14,263 bases of DNA from assembly GCA_903913345.1 (NCBI GenBank), contig CAIWLA010000144.1:1-14263 (forward strand), given 5' to 3'. The stretch comes from an uncultured Magnetococcales bacterium (lineage in GTDB: Bacteria; Pseudomonadota; Magnetococcia; Magnetococcales; Magnetaquicoccaceae). The position numbers and the translations under genes are program-made. This document shows, in pieces, positions 1-9,498 of the stretch. The notes under the pieces are model-generated. The model did not search any database and was not told where the DNA came from. It was given only the letters and a program-made list of their open reading frames with translations. Positions within the stretch are counted from its first letter, which is position 1. Each line of letters starts with the position of its first letter.

Positions 1-668
1 AGGAGATTTTCCCTGAGTTGATCAGACAGGGTCGATGAATCGAGAGCACTGATGAAATGTCTGACTTCTTTCTCCAATAAAACCGTATACTTCAGATCTT
101 TCTTGATCTGGTAATCCTTCTCATGCCGCCGCATCTGGAGCAGACTGAGATAGAGTTCCTCCGTGTCGTAGTCCTTGATCTTTTTTTCCAGGGCATGGGC
201 ACTCTCCCGGAATTTGCCCTGCAACCCGGACTTTTCATCCAACCCCTTCTCCGTCTCATGCCTGGCCAGATTCAGAAAGGCGGTCAGATAGGCTTCGGCA
301 AATTTTTTGATATCGCTGTCCAGGCGGGCACTGGAGTCGTCGTGGTTCTCCTGGGCCGCCTTGAGCATACCGTCGGCCGTCTGTTGCAAGGAACCAACGC
401 CCTTTTTGACCGCATCCACATATTTGGGATCCTTGCGCAGCAAAAAATCCTTCTCCCCACGCCGGGCCTCCAGCATCAGGATGTCCAGGTGCAGGGCATG
501 GGACTTTTCCACCTCCACCCGATCCAGGACATCCCCCTGAAAGGTGGCCAGCGTACTGACCAGAGTGGTCTGGTAGAGCGTCACCACCCCCAGAAACAGA
601 ATACCCACCAACCCGAAGCCGATGCCGATTTTTGTACTGATGTTCAGATTGTTAAAAAAACGTGTCAT
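1..668 (-). CDS. Methyl-accepting chemotaxis protein with HBM-type sensor domain (N-terminal part, cut by window edge)
   Basis: A minus-strand reading frame starts at the ATG complementary to 666-668 and runs off the window at base 1, giving 222 residues without a stop. Residues about 13-35 form one hydrophobic helix (GIGFGLVGILFLGVVTLYQT) after a short basic N-terminus, as in a signal anchor. The next part is helical and carries two copies of one motif: ARRGEKDFLLRKDPKY near residues 68-83 and MRRHEKDYQIKKDLKY near 179-194. This paired motif is typical of the periplasmic helical bimodular (HBM) domain of McpS-like chemoreceptors, which bind small organic ligands. HAMP and the cytoplasmic signalling hairpin would lie beyond the edge and cannot be seen. 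A strong ribosome site (GGGGGAGGA, about 677-685) lies 8 bases before the start. A histidine kinase or PilJ-like protein sharing this sensor is possible; chemoreceptor is the usual partner. The ligand is unknown. Confidence 0.8.
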   Translation of the reverse strand, partial: MTRFFNNLNISTKIGIGFGLVGILFLGVVTLYQTTLVSTLATFQGDVLDRVEVEKSHALHLDILMLEARRGEKDFLLRKDPKYVDAVKKGVGSLQQTADGMLKAAQENHDDSSARLDSDIKKFAEAYLTAFLNLARHETEKGLDEKSGLQGKFRESAHALEKKIKDYDTEELYLSLLQMRRHEKDYQIKKDLKYTVLLEKEVRHFISALDSSTLSDQLRENL

Positions 669-723
669 ATCGATTCGTCCTCCCCCTATTCAGACGGTCC
701 ATACCCGCCATGTTGCACCACAG

Positions 724-752
724 ATAACACAACAAAATATTGTGTTATACAA
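724..752 (-). promoter_or_regulatory. Candidate promoter of the chemoreceptor gene, covered by a perfect 9-bp inverted repeat
   Basis: ATAACACAA (724-732) and TTGTGTTAT (740-748) are perfect inverted copies separated by 7 AT-rich bases. On the minus strand the same bases give TTGTAT (747-752), a 17-base spacer and TGTTAT (724-729), a plausible sigma-70 type promoter with a leader of about 50 bases before the ATG at 668. The dyad spans from the -35 to the -10 box, the position expected for a repressor operator. The promoter call itself is weak (3/6 and 4/6 matches); the dyad is exact. Confidence 0.45.
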
Positions 753-794
753 AAAAACTCCACCAGGATACAGAAGATGACCGGAAATGGGAAG

Positions 795-825
795 AAAAAA
801 AACAGCCCCTGGCCCCTTGGCGGGG
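795..825 (-). terminator. Possible rho-independent terminator after hicAB
   Basis: Read on the minus strand downstream of hicB, a GC-rich segment that can pair CCCC (822-825) with GGGG (813-816, or alternatively 806-809) is followed by eight T (complement of 795-802). The stem is short and has competing pairings, so the call is tentative. The rest of the 669-913 gap holds the chemoreceptor promoter and an AT palindrome at 849-864 (AAAAAAT, two bases, ATTTTTT). I see no gene in it. Confidence 0.4.
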
Positions 826-913
826 AGTCGACAGGATACCTGCCCGGAAAAAAATGAATTTTTTAATCATCCCAAGGCGATACAACGGGCGATAGATCTC
901 CATCTGGCGCGCA

Positions 914-1276
914 TCAAACAGACGCCATTCCACCGCCGCTGCCAACACCCTCCGCCAGAATCGTCGCCACCAACAGATTGAGACTGACATGCTCTCGCTT
1001 CGCCTTGGCGACAAGTTTGGAATGCAGCGATTTCGGCACTCTGGCCATAAACTTCCCGGAAAAACCACCCGATCTTGGGAGAGGGACGGGGATTCCCAAC
1101 TCTTCCATGGTCTGAATGGCACCATTCAGGGCATCCATTCCATTCTCGATGGCCTCCGCTACCGTCTCCCCGTCCGAAAAACACTCATTGAAATCCGGGA
1201 AATTGATCAAAAATCCAGACCCTTCATCTTCAGTCAACGGCCTTATTTCAAACGGGTATTCGCTAAGATTGGGCAT
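914..1276 (-). CDS. hicB: HicB family antitoxin
   Basis: This 120-residue protein is the antitoxin of a type II toxin-antitoxin pair. It neutralises HicA and represses its own operon by DNA binding. Residues 7-55 form the partly degraded RNase H-like HicB fold (FEIRPLTEDEGSGFLINFPDF, then SDGETVAEAIENGMDAL). Residues 73-110 (SGKFMARVPKSLHSKLVAKA, then SLNLLVATILAEG) match the C-terminal ribbon-helix-helix DNA-binding domain of long HicB proteins. The start follows the hicA stop with no gap, and AAAGGGG inside the end of hicA lies 8 bases before the ATG, so translation is probably coupled. Length and domain order are normal for the family. The last ten residues (glycine/serine rich) are less typical. 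Confidence 0.9.
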   Translation of the reverse strand: MPNLSEYPFEIRPLTEDEGSGFLINFPDFNECFSDGETVAEAIENGMDALNGAIQTMEELGIPVPLPRSGGFSGKFMARVPKSLHSKLVAKAKREHVSLNLLVATILAEGVGSGGGMASV

Positions 1277-1507
1277 TTATTCATCCCCTTTGACAAACCT
1301 GGCAAACTTTCTAATGTAAATAGGTTGGATTGGCCTGTGCGTTGGAACCACAAAAATATGCCCATCCTTGCGGGCAAACACACAGTGACTGGATCCCTTT
1401 TGCCGCCAGACAATGCCATGTTGCTGCGCCACCGTCTGCAGGTCGGAGAGCCGCCAATCCATCGGGTTCCGCGCCATCTGGTCGAAAAGTTTCTGCGATG
1501 TATTCAT
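1277..1507 (-). CDS. hicA: HicA family toxin (mRNA interferase)
   Basis: This 76-residue protein is the toxin partner of HicB. HicA proteins are small double-stranded-RNA-binding-fold ribonucleases that cut mRNA and stop translation until HicB binds them. The family signature is clear: NPMDWRLSDLQTVAQQHGI (residues 14-32), then QKGSSHCVF (37-44) with the catalytic histidine at 41, and VPTHRPIQPIYIRKF (54-68). The toxin gene comes first, as is common for hicAB, and its TAA stop abuts the hicB ATG. There is no recognisable ribosome site before the ATG at 1507, and a promoter-like sequence ends only about 6 bases upstream, so the transcript may be leaderless. All key residues are present; the toxin looks intact. 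Confidence 0.9.
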   Translation of the reverse strand: MNTSQKLFDQMARNPMDWRLSDLQTVAQQHGIVWRQKGSSHCVFARKDGHIFVVPTHRPIQPIYIRKFARFVKGDE

Positions 1508-1513
1508 AGTTTA

Positions 1514-1543
1514 ATGATACTATATCTGGTACACCAAGGACAA
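1514..1543 (-). promoter_or_regulatory. Candidate hicAB promoter very close to the start codon
   Basis: On the minus strand TTGTCC (1538-1543), an 18-base spacer and TATCAT (1514-1519) resemble a sigma-70 promoter (4/6 and 5/6 matches). A start site 6-7 bases beyond the -10 box would fall on or next to the hicA ATG at 1507. An alternative -10, TATAGT at 1519-1524, lacks a good -35. Confidence 0.4.
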
Positions 1544-1600
1544 GAAAAACCGGTTGGTTCTGTCGTATTTGCCAGCATTGATCTTCGTTTGGGCTGAAAC

Positions 1601-1646
1601 GGGGGCTTTGCCCCCAACCCCACCAAGAAAACAATCCCCCTGGACC
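1601..1646. repeat. Dispersed GC-rich hairpin repeat, copy A
   Basis: A perfect hairpin GGGGGC-TTT-GCCCCC (1601-1615) is followed by AACCCCACCA (1616-1625), 8 variable bases and ATCCCCCTGGACC (1634-1646). The two conserved blocks recur exactly, with the same 8-base spacing, at 8173-8203. Just beyond, CTCC (1646-1649) and GGAG (1657-1660) can pair within an outer TGGA/TCCA, forming a further weak hairpin that precedes a 7-A run. The element lies between the hicA promoter and the 3' end of srkA, in an otherwise gene-free 189-base gap (1508-1696), and may help end srkA transcription. Confidence 0.7.
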
Positions 1647-1696
1647 TCCGAAAAATGGAGATGATCCAAAAAAAGAGGGGAGGGTCTCGGCCATAC

Positions 1697-2677
1697 TCAG
1701 ACTTCCAGCAACGCCGCCTGCTCTTGCAGGGAGTGGAGATGCTCTTCCCAGTAACGCGGCCCGTTAAACCAGGGAAAGGCCCTGGGGAAGGCAGGGTCTT
1801 CCCAACGCCGGGCGATCCAGGCGGCATGGTGCATCATGCGCAGGGTGCGCAACGGTTCGATGAGAGCCAGTTCGGCCCGATTGAAATCAAAAAACATCTC
1901 GTAACCATGCAAGATATGTGCCAATTGCAGATCGCGCTCCTCCTCTCCGCCCGACAGGCTCAGCCAGCAATCCTGAATCGCCGGTCCCATGCAGGTATCA
2001 TCAAAATCGACAAAAAAGGGACCGGTGGGGGTCCACAGCAGGTTGCCCGGATGACAATCGCCATGCAGACGCAGGGTTTTGACGCGGCCAACCCGTTGAA
2101 AACAGAGGCGCATGGTCTGCAACAGGGCGGTCGTCACGGTTTGATAGGTCGCGTGCAGATGGTTGGGCAAAAAACCGCTCTCCAGGACATGCCGCACCGA
2201 TTGAACCCCCCAGGTCTCCACCGTCAGGGTCAACCGTTCTTTGAAGGGACGACTGGCTCCCACGGCATGGATGCGCCCCAGAAAGCGGCCCAACTGCTCC
2301 AGGTTGTCCTTGTTCTCCAACTCCGGTGCCCGTCCACCCTGGCGCGGATAGAGGGCAAACCGATACCCCTGATGGTGATGCAGCGTCCGGTGGTCCGGGG
2401 TGGCCAGGGGGGCAATCACGGGCAACTCCTCGGCCACCAGATCCTGGCAAAAGCGGTGCTCCTCCAGGATGGCCCCATCCGACCACCGTCCAGAGCGATA
2501 GAATTTGACCACCAGGGGTGCCCCCCCCTCGATGCCGATTTGATAGACGCGGTTTTCATAGCTGTTGAGGGCAAAGAGGCTGCCCGTGCAGGGATATCCC
2601 GCCTGCTCCACCGCATCCAGAATGGTGTCCGGGGTCAAATTTTGATAGGGGGTTTTGTCATGGTTTGCATCCGTCAT
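1697..2677 (-). CDS. srkA: SrkA (YihE/RdoA) family stress-response Ser/Thr protein kinase
   Basis: This is a choline/aminoglycoside-kinase-fold cytoplasmic kinase. In enteric bacteria SrkA phosphorylates proteins and protects cells from stress-induced death. Signature segments (numbered from the start used here): LNSYENRVYQ (37-46, nucleotide loop), VVKFYRSGRWSD with the ATP-binding lysine at 58, ILEEHRF with a glutamate at 72, HGDCHPGN (205-212) with catalytic aspartate 207, and VDFDD (223-227), the metal-binding motif. At 326 residues it matches the E. coli protein (about 328). Start choice: the ATG at 2684-2686 has no ribosome site at a usable distance, but AAAGGA (2686-2691) lies 8 bases before the next ATG at 2675-2677, so I prefer the latter; the difference is three residues. 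It follows uup by 12 bases with no promoter visible, so the two are probably co-transcribed. Confidence 0.9.
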   Translation of the reverse strand: MTDANHDKTPYQNLTPDTILDAVEQAGYPCTGSLFALNSYENRVYQIGIEGGAPLVVKFYRSGRWSDGAILEEHRFCQDLVAEELPVIAPLATPDHRTLHHHQGYRFALYPRQGGRAPELENKDNLEQLGRFLGRIHAVGASRPFKERLTLTVETWGVQSVRHVLESGFLPNHLHATYQTVTTALLQTMRLCFQRVGRVKTLRLHGDCHPGNLLWTPTGPFFVDFDDTCMGPAIQDCWLSLSGGEEERDLQLAHILHGYEMFFDFNRAELALIEPLRTLRMMHHAAWIARRWEDPAFPRAFPWFNGPRYWEEHLHSLQEQAALLEV

Positions 2678-2689
2678 CTCAGGCATCCT

Positions 2690-4606
2690 TTATCGTTCGC
2701 CGGCCAACTCTTCCAACTGCTGCCACCGTTCATAGGCCAGGGCCAATGACCGTTCCAATTGTTCCAGACGGGTCGTGGTGGCGACGATTTCGTCCGCGCC
2801 ACGGCGATAAAAGGCCGGATCGGCCACCGTCCGATGCAGGGTCTCCTGCTCCTCTTCCATGGCCCCAATCTGACCGGGCAGGGCCGTCAACTCTTGCTGC
2901 TCCTTGAAGCTCAACCGTTTTTTGCGTTCGCGGACGCGCCCCTCCCCCTTCGACAGGACCGCCACCGCCACCACATCCGGCCCCTTTTTGACCGCCTGGG
3001 GGGCCACCGCCAGCCAATCGTCATAACCGCCCACATACTCCCCAACCCGCCCCTCCGCCTCGAAAACCAAGGTACAGGTGGCCACATGGTTCAAAAAGGT
3101 GCGATCATGGCTGACCAGCAAAACGGTGCCCGCATAGTCCACCAGCAAGGCCTCCAGCAACTCCAGCGTCTCCACATCCAGATCGTTGGTCGGTTCATCC
3201 ATCACCAGGACATTGGAGGGTTTCAGAAAGAGAGCGGCCAACAGCAGACGATTGCGCTCCCCCCCGGAGAGAATGCCAACGGGGGAACGCGCCCGGTCCG
3301 GGGTGAAGAGAAAATCTTGCAGATAGCTGATGATATGTCGTGTTTTGCCGTTGAAAACAATCTCCTGCCGCCCCCCTCCCACGCTTTCGATGACGGTTTT
3401 TCCCTCATCCAACTGGGCGCGCAGTTGATCAAAATAGGCCACCTCCAGGCGGGTGCCCAGGCGGATGGTTCCCTGATCGGGGGTCAACTCCCCCAGCAAC
3501 AGGCGCAAGAGGGTGGTCTTGCCCACCCCATTGGCCCCGATCACCCCCACCTTGTCACCCCGTTGGATCAGGGTGGAAAAATCGCGGATCAGGGGAACAC
3601 CGTCATGACAGTAGGTGACCTGCCGGGCCTCGACCACCACTTTTCCGGAAAGATCGCCCGTGGCCAACTGCAACCGCACGGTCCCGGTCTGTTCCCGCCT
3701 GGCCCGTCGTTCACGACGCAGCCGTTCCAGGGCACGGACCCGCCCCTCGTTGCGGGTCCGTCGGGCCTGAATCCCCTGCCGGATCCAACTCTCTTCCAGG
3801 GCCAGTCTTTTGTCAAAGAGGGCCTGTTGCGCCGTCTCCACCTCCAGGGCCGTCTCCTTGCGCCGCCGATAGGCGGCATAATCCCCCGGCCAATCCGTCA
3901 ACCGGCCGCGATCCAGCTCCAGGATGCGGGTGGCCAGACGGTCGAGAAAGAGACGATCGTGGGAGACAAAAAAGAGGGTGCCCCCATAGCCCCGTCCGCC
4001 GGTTTCCGGTTTCAGAAAGGTTTCCAGCCACTGAATCGCCTCCAGGTCCAGATGGTTGGTGGGTTCATCCAGCAGCAGCAGATCGGGCGCGGTCACCAGG
4101 GCGCGGGCCAACAAAACCCGGCGTTTCAGCCCCCCGGACAGATCGGCAAAAGGCCGATCCGCCGGCAAAGACATCTGCGACAGGATCTCGGACACCCGTT
4201 GTTGATCTCCCCATCCATCCAGTCGGTCCAGTGCCTCATGGGCCTCCGCCAGGGACTGCAAGGCGGAAGCCTCACCGCTCTCCACCCGCAGGCTGGCCTG
4301 ATGATAGGCGGTCAAACCGCCACGGACGGCACCCAGCCCGCTGGTCACCACCTCCAGGACCGTACCGGACAACCCCTCCGGCACCTCCTGTTCCAGACGC
4401 GCCACCCGCAGCCCCCTCTGACGCACCACTTCGCCGCTGTCCGGTTGCAGTTCTCCCGCCAACAATTTCATCAATGTGGTCTTGCCCATGCCGTTACGTC
4501 CCACCAGACAGACCCGCTCCCCCGGTTCCAGGAAAAAGTGGACCCCCTCCAATATGGTCGGTCCGCCAAAACGGATGGATACATCGCGCATACCAATCAA
4601 AGCCAT
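2690..4606 (-). CDS. uup: ABC-F family ATPase Uup
   Basis: This 638-residue soluble protein has two ABC ATPase domains and no membrane segments. The ABC-F family acts on ribosomes; Uup also influences transposon excision and DNA branch stability in E. coli. Domain 1: Walker A GRNGMGKT (36-43), signature LSGGLKR (156-162), Walker B LLLLDEP (176-182), switch SHD (215-217). An arginine-rich, charged linker follows (about 245-310). Domain 2: Walker A GANGVGKT (357-364), signature LSGGERN (446-452), Walker B VLVMDEPTNDLD (466-477), switch SHD (499-501). Residues about 555-638 form a charged helical tail like the DNA-binding C-terminal coiled coil of Uup. The DEPTNDLD second motif and this tail favour Uup over EttA or YbiT. 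The start has GGAGCAGG (4613-4620) 6 bases upstream and a good promoter further up. All catalytic motifs are intact. Confidence 0.92.
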   Translation of the reverse strand: MALIGMRDVSIRFGGPTILEGVHFFLEPGERVCLVGRNGMGKTTLMKLLAGELQPDSGEVVRQRGLRVARLEQEVPEGLSGTVLEVVTSGLGAVRGGLTAYHQASLRVESGEASALQSLAEAHEALDRLDGWGDQQRVSEILSQMSLPADRPFADLSGGLKRRVLLARALVTAPDLLLLDEPTNHLDLEAIQWLETFLKPETGGRGYGGTLFFVSHDRLFLDRLATRILELDRGRLTDWPGDYAAYRRRKETALEVETAQQALFDKRLALEESWIRQGIQARRTRNEGRVRALERLRRERRARREQTGTVRLQLATGDLSGKVVVEARQVTYCHDGVPLIRDFSTLIQRGDKVGVIGANGVGKTTLLRLLLGELTPDQGTIRLGTRLEVAYFDQLRAQLDEGKTVIESVGGGRQEIVFNGKTRHIISYLQDFLFTPDRARSPVGILSGGERNRLLLAALFLKPSNVLVMDEPTNDLDVETLELLEALLVDYAGTVLLVSHDRTFLNHVATCTLVFEAEGRVGEYVGGYDDWLAVAPQAVKKGPDVVAVAVLSKGEGRVRERKKRLSFKEQQELTALPGQIGAMEEEQETLHRTVADPAFYRRGADEIVATTTRLEQLERSLALAYERWQQLEELAGER

Positions 4607-4626
4607 CGGTTACCTGCTCCGGTTTT

Positions 4627-4657
4627 TTTATAGAATGATGCGAAAACGGTTTGTCAA
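4627..4657 (-). promoter_or_regulatory. Promoter of uup-srkA
   Basis: On the minus strand a consensus -35 TTGACA (4652-4657) and a near-consensus -10 TATAAA (4627-4632) are 19 bases apart, two more than ideal. The -10 box lies about 20 bases upstream of the uup ATG. No second promoter is seen before srkA. Confidence 0.6.
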
Positions 4658-4680
4658 AATGGACGACACCTGTGTATTGT
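4651..4680 (+). promoter_or_regulatory. Candidate promoter of the hybrid histidine kinase gene
   Basis: On the plus strand TTGTCA (4651-4656, 5/6), an 18-base spacer and TATTGT (4675-4680, 4/6) resemble a sigma-70 promoter. The -35 box is the same heptamer (TTGTCAA) that provides the uup -35 on the other strand, so the two promoters are back to back. A transcript would begin near 4687 and have a leader of roughly 37 bases before the ATG at 4724. Confidence 0.45.
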
Positions 4681-4686
4681 GTCGTC
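4662..4686. promoter_or_regulatory. Inverted repeat GACGACAC-N9-GTGTCGTC, candidate operator
   Basis: Two perfect 8-base inverted arms (4662-4669 and 4679-4686) flank 9 bases. The dyad lies over the spacer and -10 region of the kinase promoter and ends 4 bases from the shared -35 box. It has no T-run after it and is not a terminator. Position and symmetry suggest a binding site for a dimeric regulator; which protein binds is unknown. Confidence 0.5.
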
Positions 4687-4723
4687 TGGCCTTCACGCAC
4701 AGAATCCTGATGCCTTGGTCTCC

Positions 4724-8128
<3,405 letters not shown>

Positions 8129-8156
8129 TGGGGCAATCTTTTGTACATACTTAAAT

Positions 8157-8203
8157 CGGGCGCTTCGCCCCGAACCCCACCAGGGGGATGATCCCCCTGG
8201 ACC
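8157..8203. repeat. Dispersed GC-rich hairpin repeat, copy B, between convergent genes
   Basis: Hairpin GGGCG-CTT-CGCCC (8158-8170) is followed by AACCCCACCA (8173-8182) and ATCCCCCTGGACC (8191-8203). Here the 8 bases between the blocks complete a second perfect hairpin, CCAGGGGG-ATGAT-CCCCCTGG (8180-8200). The kinase gene (+) ends at 8128 and a glycosyltransferase gene (-) at 8230, so the element sits where both transcripts should end. There is no T-run directly after the stems on either strand, so it is not a classical intrinsic terminator. Confidence 0.75.
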
Positions 8204-8229
8204 CGCAATAATAATAAAAATACTTTCTA

Positions 8230-9393
8230 TTAACCGGATCCCCCACGTAACAACCCTTGATACAATTGCAACAGTCGCTGACTCATGGCCTCCAACGTCA
8301 ACGGCTCCACCGTCTGCCGCGCCGCCTGACCCATGGCCGCACATCGCACCGGATTTTCCTGCAACAAACGGACATTGGCCACCAACCGCCCCCGATCCAG
8401 GGAATCCCCCAGCAAACCATTCTCCCCATGCCGGATCAAATCCGCCGCGCCGCATTGATAGGAAGTCACCAATGGCAGACCCGCCGCCATCCCCTCCAAC
8501 GCCACATTGGGGAACGGATCGTACAGGGTAGGCAAAACCAGGAGATCCGCCGCGCCGTACAATGGCTCGACCGCCCGCTGTCCCCCCGTAAAACAGACCC
8601 GCTGCCCCAGACCCAACCGCCGCGCCCGTCGCTGCATCGCCCCACACTGCCGATCCTGCCCCACCACCATCAACCAGACCGACTCCGGCCACTCGGCCAT
8701 GGCCTCCAGCAGAATCGGCACCCCCTTGCGCTGAAACCCGGACCCCACAAACAGTAACAAGAACACATCCTCAGGAATGGACCACCGCTGCCGGGTCTCG
8801 GCCCGAAACCGGGTGCGCAACGCCGGATGAAACCGATCGGTATCCACCCCACTGTAAATGACCGGCAGTTTCTCTTCGGCCACCCCAAAACAGCGATGGA
8901 TCTCCTCCCGCACCATGTTTGAATTGCAAATGACCGCCCGCAGGCGGGGATTCTGAAACATGCGCCGCTCGGCGGCCAGGACATACCGATGATAGGGACT
9001 CAACGCCGTGGCCAGACGCCCCGGCCAACCCAGGGTGCGGGCGCGCTCTGCCAGCCAGATCCGATGCACCCCATCCCCCGCCCGGTAGAGATCACAGCCG
9101 GCCAGACGTTCGTGGGACTGCACCAGATCGAAGGCATGGCGACGCAACTGGCGATGAACACACCAGGCAAAACCCATATCCCGCCACAACCGCCCCCAAT
9201 AGGGCGGATTGCAGGAGAGGGTTTGCAACCCCTTCACTTCTCCCGCCCAACGGCGTGCAATCAGCGTAATGGCCACCCCGGACTCACTCTGCAACGCCCC
9301 CATGGCCCGATCCAGAAATCGCTCCGCCCCCCCGAACGGCGTATACCGTTGACGAATCAGAGCCAAAGAAAAGGGAGGAGAGGAGCCGTCCAT
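8230..9393 (-). CDS. GT4 family glycosyltransferase, WaaG (RfaG)-like, probable LPS core enzyme
   Basis: A 387-residue GT-B fold retaining glycosyltransferase, probably acting at the cytoplasmic face of the inner membrane on the LPS core. The N-terminal domain opens with LALIRQRYTPFGGAERFLDRA (10-30), the glycine-rich acceptor loop, and carries CDLYRAGDGVHRIWL (100-114), typical of WaaG-like enzymes. The donor domain has FVGSGFQRKG (215-224) and LPTLYDPFPNVALEGMAAGLP (287-307). The usual E-x7-E pair is D292-x7-E300, a variant I recall from this subfamily. WaaG adds the first glucose to heptose in E. coli; the sugar added here cannot be deduced. The start lacks a strong ribosome site. A second GT4 gene is transcribed divergently 105 bases away, and the 3' end faces the kinase gene across the hairpin repeat. 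Confidence 0.85.
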   Translation of the reverse strand: MDGSSPPFSLALIRQRYTPFGGAERFLDRAMGALQSESGVAITLIARRWAGEVKGLQTLSCNPPYWGRLWRDMGFAWCVHRQLRRHAFDLVQSHERLAGCDLYRAGDGVHRIWLAERARTLGWPGRLATALSPYHRYVLAAERRMFQNPRLRAVICNSNMVREEIHRCFGVAEEKLPVIYSGVDTDRFHPALRTRFRAETRQRWSIPEDVFLLLFVGSGFQRKGVPILLEAMAEWPESVWLMVVGQDRQCGAMQRRARRLGLGQRVCFTGGQRAVEPLYGAADLLVLPTLYDPFPNVALEGMAAGLPLVTSYQCGAADLIRHGENGLLGDSLDRGRLVANVRLLQENPVRCAAMGQAARQTVEPLTLEAMSQRLLQLYQGLLRGGSG

Positions 9394-9448
9394 TGCGTTG
9401 TATCGTCACTTCCCATAGAGTTGCCGTCATGGATGGGGACAAAAATCC

Positions 9449-9478
9449 AGGATACCTCATCCGGGCTACCATGGACAA
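9449..9478 (-). promoter_or_regulatory. Weak candidate promoter for the WaaG-like gene
   Basis: In the 105-base gap between the two divergent glycosyltransferase genes, the minus strand has TTGTCC (9473-9478), an 18-base spacer and TATCCT (9449-9454), each 4/6 to consensus. I found no convincing plus-strand promoter in the gap. Confidence 0.2.
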
Positions 9479-9498
9479 CATGGATGGATAAAAAATTC

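Noticed and set aside
123..857. A 244-codon plus-strand open frame near the left edge
   Set aside because: It is antisense to the chemoreceptor gene and continues through the dyad and gap; composition is atypical and the opposite strand gives a coherent receptor.
1601..1646. CRISPR or insertion-sequence end as explanation for the hairpin repeat
   Set aside because: Only two well-separated copies, no regular spacers, no transposase and no target-site duplication are visible.
1655..2749. A 364-codon plus-strand open frame opposite srkA
   Set aside because: Antisense to a protein with intact kinase motifs; no ribosome site and no family resemblance.
2759..4633. A 624-codon plus-strand open frame opposite uup
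   Set aside because: It mirrors uup in an antisense frame, is rich in Gln/His/Pro without domain motifs, and the uup frame has every ABC-F signature. GC-rich codon use explains the lack of stops.
4679..4723. GTG at 4679 as the start of the histidine kinase
   Set aside because: It lies inside the candidate operator and over the predicted -10 box, has no ribosome site, and adds 15 residues before a typical membrane-anchor start.
8989..9498. Upstream extension of the plus-strand GT4 open frame
   Set aside because: It overlaps the divergent WaaG-like gene by about 400 bases and the added residues do not resemble the family, which starts near LHIVHTESS.
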